Of a stretch of DNA of 16,800 bases, positions 9,997 through 16,675 are shown one piece after another. The stretch covers positions 65,019 to 81,818 of the forward strand of contig CAJTXU010000009.1 of the NCBI GenBank assembly GCA_910584125.1. The letters are read 5' to 3'. Under the pieces are notes generated by a model, which was not told the origin of the DNA, ran no database searches, and saw only the letters and a program-made list of their open reading frames with translations. A program made the position numbers and the translations under genes. Source of the stretch: an uncultured Muribaculaceae bacterium (lineage in GTDB: Bacteria > Bacteroidota > Bacteroidia > Bacteroidales > Muribaculaceae). The first letter of the stretch is position 1. Every line of letters starts with the position of its first letter.

Positions 9997-11292
9997 ATGT
10001 CAAGGACACTTGTTGTCGTCGGCTCCCAGTGGGGAGACGAGGGCAAAGGTAAAATAACCGACTATTTCGCCACGCGGGCCGACATGGTGGCCCGCTACCA
10101 GGGCGGCAACAACGCCGGCCACACCGTCGTGTTCGGCGGCAACAAATACTCTCTGCAGAGCATTCCGTCGGGCATCTTCAACCCCGAGACCGTCAACGTG
10201 ATGGGCAACGGCATGGTGGTCAATCCGGTCTCTGTCTGCGCCGAGCTCGACAAACTGCACGACCGCGGCATCACCGACTACAAGCTCTACATCTCGACAC
10301 GCGCGGCCATGGTGATGCCCTGGCACTCCGTGCTCGACGGCGCATATGAGGCTCGCAAGGGCGAGGCCCTGATCGGCACCACCAAGAAGGGAATCGGCCC
10401 CGCTTACGCCGACAAATACAGCCGCACGGGCCTGCGCATGGGCGACCTGCTCGAGCCCGAATATTTCCGCCAGAGACTCGAGGCCGCCCTCGAGATCAAG
10501 AACATGGAGCTGCGGATGCTCGGCCTCGAGACGTTCGATGCCGATGAGGTCTACGACCAGTACATGAAGCTGGCCGAACGCCTCGCCCCGATGATCACCG
10601 ACACGTCGCGGATGCTCAACGACGCCCTGCGTGAGGAGGACACCCGCGTGCTGTTCGAAGGCGCCCAGGGCATGATGCTCTGCATCGAGCACGGCACGTA
10701 TCCCTTCGTCACATCCTCGTCGCCATCGGCGGCGTCGGTGCCTGTCGGCGCCGGCATATCGCCCAAGTGGATCGACGACGTGGTGGGCGTGGCCAAGGCC
10801 TACTGCACCCGCGTCGGCTCCGGCCCCTTCCCCACCGAGCTCCACGACGAGATCGGCGACGGCATCCGCGAGCGCGGCCATGAATACGGCACAGTCACCG
10901 GTCGCCCGCGCCGCATCGGCTGGTTCGACGCCGTCGTCGGCCGCTATACCGCCGAACTCGCAGGCATAACCCACTGGGCAGTCATGCTGCTCGACGTCCT
11001 CTCGGGTCTCGACACCGTCAAAATCTGCGTGGCCTACGACCTCGACGGCAAACAGATCCAGAGCCCGCCGTCGACCATCGCCTCCCTGTCGCGCTGCAAG
11101 CCCGTATACATCGAGATGCCCGGATGGAAGGAAGACATCTCCGGCGCCAAGACATTCGACGAGCTCCCCGACAACGCGAAGGCCTACGTCCGCAAGCTCG
11201 AGGAGATCACAGGCACCCCCGTCGGCATGATCTCGGTAGGCCCCGACCGCGAACAGACCATTATTGTTGACCCGGAACTGAATAAATTTTAA
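9997..11292 (+). CDS. purA: Adenylosuccinate synthetase
   Basis: Uses GTP to join aspartate to IMP, giving adenylosuccinate, the committed step to AMP; PurB finishes the conversion. The 431-residue length is normal. The N terminus has the phosphate-binding loop GSQWGDEGKGK (residues 9-19) and GNNAGHT; the IMP-binding region TTKKGIGPAYADKYSRTG follows. The aspartate-binding loop reads EYGTVTGRPRR. Its first Thr of the usual TTGR is V300, while the second Thr and the arginines are kept. GAQGMMLCIEHGTYPF has Cys (C229) where Asp is common. Both are tolerable-looking variants and the gene appears functional. It sits 10 bases before guaB, so the AMP and GMP branch genes are adjacent. Confidence 0.98.
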   Translation: MSRTLVVVGSQWGDEGKGKITDYFATRADMVARYQGGNNAGHTVVFGGNKYSLQSIPSGIFNPETVNVMGNGMVVNPVSVCAELDKLHDRGITDYKLYISTRAAMVMPWHSVLDGAYEARKGEALIGTTKKGIGPAYADKYSRTGLRMGDLLEPEYFRQRLEAALEIKNMELRMLGLETFDADEVYDQYMKLAERLAPMITDTSRMLNDALREEDTRVLFEGAQGMMLCIEHGTYPFVTSSSPSAASVPVGAGISPKWIDDVVGVAKAYCTRVGSGPFPTELHDEIGDGIRERGHEYGTVTGRPRRIGWFDAVVGRYTAELAGITHWAVMLLDVLSGLDTVKICVAYDLDGKQIQSPPSTIASLSRCKPVYIEMPGWKEDISGAKTFDELPDNAKAYVRKLEEITGTPVGMISVGPDREQTIIVDPELNKF

Positions 11293-11302
11293 TCCCAGAT
11301 AT

Positions 11303-12775
11303 ATGTCGTTTATTGAAGACAAAGTAGCACAGGAAGGCATCACGTTCGACGATGTGCTTCTGATACCGGCCTACTCGGAGGTCACCCCCGACCGCGTGAC
11401 CCTGGGCACCCGATTCTCGCGCAACATCACGCTCAACATTCCTGTCGTGTCGGCGGCGATGGACACCGTGACCGAGGCCGAGATGGCCATAGCGATTGCC
11501 CGCGAGGGTGGCATCGGCGTTATCCACAAGAACATGCCCATCGCCGCGCAGGCCGCGCAGGTCCGCAAGGTGAAACGCGCCGACTCGGGCATGATCTATG
11601 ACCCCGTCACCATCACCAAAGACCAGACCGTGGCCGACGCCCTGCGCCTGATGAAGGAGAACCGCATCGGCGGTATCCCCGTGATCGACGCCGAGCGCCA
11701 CCTGATCGGAATCCTCACCAACCGCGACCTCCGCTTCCAGAAAGACATGTCGCTGCCCGTCGGCGAGGTGATGACCTCCGAGAACCTCGTGACCACCCGC
11801 AACGCCGACCTCGCAGAGGCCTCGCAGATCCTGCTCGAGAACAAGATCGAGAAGCTCCCCGTGGTCGATGACGAGAACCGTCTGGTGGGCCTCATCACAT
11901 ATCGCGACATAACGAAGATTTCCGAATTCCCCAACGCCTGCAAGGACTCCAAGGGTCGTCTGCGCGTGGCCGCCGGCGTGGGCGTGACCAAAGACACGCT
12001 CGACCGCGTGGCCGCTCTCGTCGAGAACGGCGTCGATGCCGTCGTGATCGACACGGCACATGGACACTCGGCCAACGTGGTGCGCACGCTCAAGGCCGTA
12101 AAGGAGAAGTTCCCGCAGATCGACGTCGTGGTGGGCAACATCGCCACGGCCGAAGCCGCCGAGTTCCTCGTCGAGGCCGGCGCCGACGGCATCAAGGTCG
12201 GCATCGGCCCCGGCTCGATATGCACCACCCGCATCGTGGCCGGCGTGGGCGTGCCCCAGCTCTCGGCTATCTATGACGCATCGCAGGCCGCGCACCGCCA
12301 CGGCGTGCCCGTCATCGCCGACGGCGGCCTCCGCTATTCGGGCGACGTCGTCAAGGCTCTCGCAGCCGGCGGCGACTGCGTCATGATGGGCTCGCTGCTT
12401 GCCGGCGTCGAGGAGTCGCCGGGCGAGACAATCATCTACAACGGCCGTAAGTTCAAGTCCTACCGAGGCATGGGCTCGGTCGAGGCCATGCAGGCCGGCT
12501 CGAAAGACCGCTACTTCCAGGGCGACCAGATGGACACCAACAAGCTCGTGCCCGAAGGCATCGTGGCCCGCGTACCCTACAAGGGAACGCTCGGCGAGAC
12601 CATATATCAGCTCATCGGCGGACTCCGCTCGGGCATGGGTTATTGCGGCGCCAAGGACATCGAGGCCCTGCACGGCGCCAAGTTCGTGCGAATCACCTCG
12701 GCAGGCGTCATCGAGAACCATCCCCACGACGTGACCATCACCAAAGAGGCACCCAACTATTCACCCGGCAACTGA
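11303..12775 (+). CDS. guaB: Inosine-5'-monophosphate dehydrogenase
   Basis: NAD-dependent oxidation of IMP to XMP, the first and rate-limiting step to GMP. The 490-residue protein has the usual (beta/alpha)8 barrel split by a pair of CBS domains (about residues 95-205), which in this family bind purine nucleotides and regulate activity. The catalytic loop GIGPGSICTTR carries the nucleophile C307. The N-terminal LTFDDVLL-like motif reads ITFDDVLLIPAYS, and the flap RGMGSVEAM is present. The C terminus is complete. Its TGA stop shares its last base with the ATG of guaA, so translation of the two genes is probably coupled. Confidence 0.98.
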   Translation: MSFIEDKVAQEGITFDDVLLIPAYSEVTPDRVTLGTRFSRNITLNIPVVSAAMDTVTEAEMAIAIAREGGIGVIHKNMPIAAQAAQVRKVKRADSGMIYDPVTITKDQTVADALRLMKENRIGGIPVIDAERHLIGILTNRDLRFQKDMSLPVGEVMTSENLVTTRNADLAEASQILLENKIEKLPVVDDENRLVGLITYRDITKISEFPNACKDSKGRLRVAAGVGVTKDTLDRVAALVENGVDAVVIDTAHGHSANVVRTLKAVKEKFPQIDVVVGNIATAEAAEFLVEAGADGIKVGIGPGSICTTRIVAGVGVPQLSAIYDASQAAHRHGVPVIADGGLRYSGDVVKALAAGGDCVMMGSLLAGVEESPGETIIYNGRKFKSYRGMGSVEAMQAGSKDRYFQGDQMDTNKLVPEGIVARVPYKGTLGETIYQLIGGLRSGMGYCGAKDIEALHGAKFVRITSAGVIENHPHDVTITKEAPNYSPGN

Positions 12776-14301
12776 TGGAAAAGATTCTTATTCTCGACTT
12801 CGGGTCGCAGTATACGCAGCTCATAGCGCGCCGCGTGCGCGAGCTCAACGTCTACTGCGAGATACACCCGTTCAACAAGATTCCGGAGATTGACGCCGAC
12901 GTCAGGGGCGTCATCCTCTCGGGCAGTCCGGCGTCGGTGCGCGACGAGAACGCGCCTGTACCCGACCTCTCGGCTATCAAGGGCAAGCTCCCGCTGCTGG
13001 GCGTCTGCTACGGCGCTCAGTATCTCGCCTACGCCTACGGCGGCGAGGTGAAGGGCGCCCCGAGCCGCGAGTACGGCCGCGCCATGCTCACAGTCACCGC
13101 TCCCGAAGACCCGCTGATGACGGGTCTCCCCTCGCCCACGCAGGTCTGGATGTCGCACGGCGACACCATCACCTCCGTACCGGCCAACTATGAGATCATC
13201 GGCTCGACCGACAACGTCCGCGTCGCCGCCTACCATATAGGCGGCGAGATGACGTGGGGCATCCAGTTCCACCCGGAGGTGTTCCACTCGACCGACGGCC
13301 CCAAGCTGCTCTCCAACTTCGTGCTCGGCATCTGCGGATGCGCCGGCACATGGAGTCCGGCGTCGTTCATAGACTCGACCGTGGCCGAACTCAAGGCCAA
13401 GCTCGGCGACGACAAGGTGATACTCGGCCTCTCGGGCGGTGTGGACTCGACGGTGGCCGCCGTTCTGCTCAACAGGGCGATCGGCAGCAACCTTCACTGC
13501 ATCTTCGTCAACAACGGTCTGCTCCGCGCCAACGAGTTCGATGATGTGCTCGCCTCCTACAAGGGCATGGGCCTGAACGTGACGGGCGTCGACGCCTCCG
13601 AGCGTTTCTACGCCGACCTCAAGGGCGTCACCGATCCCGAGCAGAAGCGCAAGATCATAGGCCGCGACTTCGTCGAGGTCTTCAACGCCGAGGCCAAGAA
13701 GGAGGAGGGCGCGCGCTGGCTGGGCCAGGGCACCATCTACCCCGACGTAATCGAGAGCTGCTCGGTCAAGGGTCCGTCGGCCACCATCAAGTCGCACCAC
13801 AACGTGGGCGGTCTGCCCAAGGAGATGAACCTTCAGGTAGTCGAGCCGCTGCGCCTTCTGTTCAAGGACGAGGTGCGCCGCGTGGGCCGCGCGTTGGGCA
13901 TCGACCCGGCCCTGCTTGGACGCCATCCCTTCCCGGGTCCGGGTCTGGGCATCCGTATTCTCGGCGAGGTTACGGCCGAGAAGGTGCGCGTGCTTCAGCA
14001 GGCCGACAAGATCTTCATCGACAACCTGCGCGAGTCGGGTTGGTACGACAAGGTATGGCAGGCTGGCGTGATGCTCCTGCCGGTGCAGAGCGTCGGCGTC
14101 ATGGGCGACGAGCGCACCTACGAGAGCTGCTGCGCGCTGCGCGCCGTGATCTCGACCGACGGCATGACCGCCGACTGGGTACACCTCCCCTACGAACTGC
14201 TGGCCAAGGTAAGCAACGAGATCATCAACAAGGTGCGCGGCATCAACCGCGTAGTCTACGACATCTCCTCCAAGCCGCCAGCCACCATCGAGTGGGAATA
14301 A
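12775..14301 (+). CDS. guaA: GMP synthase (glutamine-hydrolysing)
   Basis: Converts XMP, ATP and glutamine to GMP, the last step of the guanine branch. The 508-residue protein has a class I glutaminase domain (about 1-190) with nucleophile C78 in GVCYGAQ and H166/E168 in FHPEVFH. The ATP pyrophosphatase domain follows with the PP-loop LSGGVDST (219-226), and the C-terminal dimerisation domain ends in PPATIEWE. I chose the ATG at 12775 because it starts the MEKILILDFGSQYTQ core and overlaps the guaB stop by one base; upstream in-frame codons lie inside guaB. The gene is last in the operon. Its 3' end, GAGTGGGAATAA, is a candidate attachment site for the downstream recombinase element. Confidence 0.98.
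   Translation: MEKILILDFGSQYTQLIARRVRELNVYCEIHPFNKIPEIDADVRGVILSGSPASVRDENAPVPDLSAIKGKLPLLGVCYGAQYLAYAYGGEVKGAPSREYGRAMLTVTAPEDPLMTGLPSPTQVWMSHGDTITSVPANYEIIGSTDNVRVAAYHIGGEMTWGIQFHPEVFHSTDGPKLLSNFVLGICGCAGTWSPASFIDSTVAELKAKLGDDKVILGLSGGVDSTVAAVLLNRAIGSNLHCIFVNNGLLRANEFDDVLASYKGMGLNVTGVDASERFYADLKGVTDPEQKRKIIGRDFVEVFNAEAKKEEGARWLGQGTIYPDVIESCSVKGPSATIKSHHNVGGLPKEMNLQVVEPLRLLFKDEVRRVGRALGIDPALLGRHPFPGPGLGIRILGEVTAEKVRVLQQADKIFIDNLRESGWYDKVWQAGVMLLPVQSVGVMGDERTYESCCALRAVISTDGMTADWVHLPYELLAKVSNEIINKVRGINRVVYDISSKPPATIEWE
14290..14301. other. Candidate attachment site at the guaA 3' end
   Basis: The last 12 bases of guaA read GAGTGGGAATAA. Established knowledge: the 3' end of guaA is a reported insertion hotspot for genomic islands in several bacteria, with a core very like this sequence. 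Here base composition drops just after guaA and a tyrosine recombinase gene follows. I see no second copy in the remaining window, so the other junction, if it exists, lies to the right. Confidence 0.3.
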
Positions 14302-14526
14302 CCTATAATTCTGAATGTTGATTGATGCCGGGTGATTCGGCATAAGACTTCGAAATATTTCAAGGAATTCGAGATTCAGAAACGTCATGTCAATCCACGG
14401 TAAACTCGTAGAGTCTATCGTGGATTGTCTTTTAACACGACGTCGGGATTAGAAAATCTCCGGGTGAAACGTGGAGGGGTGCCGTTGCAAAGGCCGTGGT
14501 TTTCTGTGATAGGTGATGTATTATTG
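14302..14526. other. Structured convergent spacer between guaA and the recombinase gene
   Basis: No convincing gene lies in these 225 bases. Visible structure: the 8-bp inverted repeat TTCTGAAT (14309-14316) and ATTCAGAA (14374-14381). It encloses a 6-bp hairpin, ATGCCG (14325-14330) with CGGCAT (14338-14343), and the 10-bp palindrome GAAATATTTC (14352-14361). The strong hairpin at 14391-14427 is listed separately. Bases 14436-14526 hold nothing I recognise. The density of inverted repeats would suit either nested RNA structure or recombinase binding sites; neither can be shown by reading alone. Confidence 0.5.
14391..14435 (+). terminator. Intrinsic terminator-like hairpin after guaA
   Basis: CAATCCACG (14391-14399) pairs perfectly with CGTGGATTG (14419-14427). 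The stem continues through a G-T wobble, two A-T pairs, one A-C mismatch and ACTC/GAGT, to a three-base GTA loop. TCTTTT follows at 14428-14433. This is the layout of a Rho-independent terminator for rightward transcription and would end the purine operon 90 bases after guaA. On the minus strand no T-run follows, so it would not serve the convergent recombinase gene well. Confidence 0.7.
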
Positions 14527-15462
14527 CTAAGAAATGTTGTCGGCTTTGAGAAACTTGTTCAACCGCTCGATACATCGTTTCTTTTGGTCGATGTTAGGAT
14601 GAACGTAGAGATTGAGAGTAGTGGCGACATTCGAGTGCCCGAGTATTACACTTACGGTTTTATAATCACATCCACTTTCGATGCACCGGGTGGCGAAAGT
14701 GTGACGCAATCCATGAAATACTATCGTCGTAATCTTAAGACGTTTGATAAGACGGCTGAATGTCTCGCGGTAGGTACGCGGTTCTTTGGCTTTAGCACCG
14801 TCCCCCACAACATAGTCGCCGCCCGACTGCTGACACTTAACGGCTCGTAAAGCGTTGAGGAGTAATGGAGAGATGGGTATCTCGCGGTTGCTGCTTTTGG
14901 TCTTGGGTGAGGATGAGTAATGTTCGGTATGCTTCGTATCGCAGTTGTAAATGCGACTAACTGTTTCGGACACGGTTATTATACGCCGTTGCATATCCAC
15001 GTTTTGCCATTGTAGAGCGCACACTTCGCCGATGCGGAGACCGCAACATAGAGCTATCATTATGCCTATGTTTTGTGTGGTGGGATTGGCCGACAACTCG
15101 CCGAGAAGTTTTCGGTGGTCGGACAACGAAAGCACAGGCAGTTTCCGCGCCGTGGTTTCCGTCGGATAATCGATATCCCATGACGGCAAATCGAAAATTT
15201 CATGTTTTGCGCCATACTTGGCTACTGCTTTCAGCACAGCAATGATATCATGAACAGACTTGCGGCTCAGACCGGTGTTCAGTTTGTCGAGAGCGAACCG
15301 CTGGGCTTCGGATTCAGTGATGGTAGTGACATCGCCGAATTTAGGAAGAAGGTGCGTTTTTAGGATAAGCATATAAGCGCAGAATGTGGAATGCTTCACC
15401 ATACTGCGCTTATTCTCTTTCCAAAGATCGGCGACCTCGCGAAATGGAAGATTATTTTGCAT
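14527..15462 (-). CDS. Tyrosine recombinase / phage-type integrase
   Basis: Site-specific DNA recombinase of 311 residues that cuts and rejoins DNA through a 3'-phosphotyrosine. The N-terminal core-binding (SAM-like) domain spans about residues 5-95. The catalytic domain has every expected residue: R143 in GLRIGEV, K189 in KTKSSNREIP, H250 and R253 in HGLRH, H276 in LGHSN, and the nucleophile Y286 in LNLYVHPN. No long N-terminal arm-binding domain is present, unlike many integrases of about 400 residues from Bacteroides conjugative elements. It is therefore closer in build to Xer-like, invertase-like or small-island recombinases. The ATG lies inside a perfect 10-bp inverted repeat (15461-15493). 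It is convergent with guaA and 49 bases downstream of the DUF262-HNH gene, probably in one transcript. The DNA target is unknown. Confidence 0.93.
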   Translation of the reverse strand: MQNNLPFREVADLWKENKRSMVKHSTFCAYMLILKTHLLPKFGDVTTITESEAQRFALDKLNTGLSRKSVHDIIAVLKAVAKYGAKHEIFDLPSWDIDYPTETTARKLPVLSLSDHRKLLGELSANPTTQNIGIMIALCCGLRIGEVCALQWQNVDMQRRIITVSETVSRIYNCDTKHTEHYSSSPKTKSSNREIPISPLLLNALRAVKCQQSGGDYVVGDGAKAKEPRTYRETFSRLIKRLKITTIVFHGLRHTFATRCIESGCDYKTVSVILGHSNVATTLNLYVHPNIDQKKRCIERLNKFLKADNIS

Positions 15463-15493
15463 ATTCAGTGATCTTTAAGTTTTCACTGAATAT
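15461..15493. promoter_or_regulatory. Perfect 10-bp inverted repeat over the recombinase start
   Basis: ATATTCAGTG (15461-15470) and CACTGAATAT (15484-15493) are exact reverse complements, separated by 13 A/T-rich bases. On the minus strand the downstream arm ends with the A and T of the recombinase ATG. In RNA this would be a hairpin with the ribosome-binding region in the loop; in DNA it has the shape of a repressor operator or a recombinase binding site. The repeat is seen directly; autoregulation of the recombinase is inference. Confidence 0.6.
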
Positions 15494-15511
15494 AATGGAT
15501 TTGAGCAGAAA

Positions 15512-16675
15512 TTAGCGGTTGCCTTTGGCTCTGTTGTGATGTTTGCAGAGCATCTGGCAATTTTCTATTGAGGTCGCACCCCCTTTGCTCCATGCGGTGA
15601 CGTGGTCGGCATCCATCTCGCTTTGTTTCCATATCTTCTGCGCGTTTGCATCGTGGCCGATGGCGCAGAACGGACAGTTGGACTCGCCCTTTTTCCTCGC
15701 CTCCTCGGTCTGACGGGCATACACGGCTCGTTTGGTGGCCTCGTCGAATATTCGGATGTCAAGCAGTTTGGTGTCAATTTCTCCGCCAAGCAAAAACTCA
15801 TATACGCCTTTGCGGTTCTTTACAAAGGGGTCGGCATAAAGAGAGAGCACACGCTCTTTCATGTTCGCCGGATTGTAAGGCGTATTGTGATATTTCTCGT
15901 ACAACTCGCCCCACGGCAATCCGCGCATCTCATTTTCAACTAACGGAAATACCGTCCTCACCCAGTCGATAACGCTATTGAAGTAATTGACAAGTTCGGT
16001 GATGTCGCCGTTGAATCTATGGTCTTTCATGTAGTCTTCGATGTGGCCTCGGCTCACCCATTCAAGGGCGGTAGCAAGTATTTCCTGACGGTTGGGTGCA
16101 CCGGCCACGTAAGCCTGCCACATCTGCATTTTAGAGTTCTGTGTGTTGCTGAACACAACCTTTGCCGCCGTGACGAACGGCCCGGAGTAAACGGCATTGA
16201 GAAGTTCCTGAGTGTTGAGCGGCACACCGGCTATGTTGATGGTGCGGAACCATTCCTTGATTTCGCTTTCGGTGCCTTCGCATTCGTATATCAGCAACGG
16301 AGTGGCGAGGAACTTCTCGCGCTTCTCTTTAGCAATAGAACCAATGCTCTGCGGCAGTCCGTTCTCGTCCTTGATGCCGAGTTTGCCATTGCAGAAACGG
16401 CCAAGAGAGGTGATGCGCTGCTGACCGTCAAGCACTTCGAGGCGTCCTTCGGAAGTGCGGTTGAAATAGATAACACCCAACGGGTAGCCTTTCAGCACCG
16501 AGTCGATGACGGCCACATCGCGCTTACCGTCGGCATAGATATAGTTGCGCTGATATTCGGGCTGAATGGTAAGGAGTCCACCCATGCCGAACAATCCTTT
16601 GGCTTCAAGCTCGTTGTAGACAAAGCCGTCGCAAATGTCGGCTATCGTCCATTCTGTATGTAGTTTTGTGTCCAT
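15512..16675 (-). CDS. DUF262 domain protein with C-terminal HNH endonuclease domain
   Basis: Predicted nucleic-acid-acting protein of 387 residues. The N-terminal DUF262 domain (about 1-230) shows QPEYQRNY (38-45), KGYPLGVIYF and the ParB-like motif DGQQR (83-87), which in related proteins is linked to NTP hydrolysis. The middle (about 230-325) is unassigned. The C-terminal HNH fold (about 331-387) has zinc ligands C334, C337, C377 and H380, and catalytic-type residues D357-H358, N372 and N381 in DADHVTAWSKGG and CKHHNRAKG. DUF262 with a nuclease domain occurs in GmrSD, BrxU and SspE, which restrict phages with modified DNA, but those carry DUF1524 rather than this classical HNH. It is the first gene of a leftward pair with the recombinase. 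A phage-defence role is plausible but inferred; no signal peptide or membrane segment is visible. Confidence 0.9.
   Translation of the reverse strand: MDTKLHTEWTIADICDGFVYNELEAKGLFGMGGLLTIQPEYQRNYIYADGKRDVAVIDSVLKGYPLGVIYFNRTSEGRLEVLDGQQRITSLGRFCNGKLGIKDENGLPQSIGSIAKEKREKFLATPLLIYECEGTESEIKEWFRTINIAGVPLNTQELLNAVYSGPFVTAAKVVFSNTQNSKMQMWQAYVAGAPNRQEILATALEWVSRGHIEDYMKDHRFNGDITELVNYFNSVIDWVRTVFPLVENEMRGLPWGELYEKYHNTPYNPANMKERVLSLYADPFVKNRKGVYEFLLGGEIDTKLLDIRIFDEATKRAVYARQTEEARKKGESNCPFCAIGHDANAQKIWKQSEMDADHVTAWSKGGATSIENCQMLCKHHNRAKGNR

Noticed and set aside
10000..11343. Long open frame of 447 codons on the minus strand opposite purA
   Set aside because: It mirrors the GC-rich codon pattern of purA, has no recognisable domain, and overlaps a complete gene. 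The same applies to long opposite-strand frames under guaA, guaB, purD, purM and purL.
14391..14427. Integron attC-like recombination site
   Set aside because: The single hairpin is short, lacks the paired core sites of attC and is followed by a T-run, so a terminator explains it better.
14425..14850. Rightward open frame of 141 codons after guaA
   Set aside because: Most of it is antisense to the recombinase C-terminal domain, which has a full set of catalytic residues. The short non-overlapping part starts inside the terminator hairpin and resembles nothing I know.
15461..15493. Invertible DNA switch formed by the 10-bp inverted repeat
   Set aside because: Only 13 bases lie between the arms, too few for a promoter inversion, and the arms overlap the start codon.
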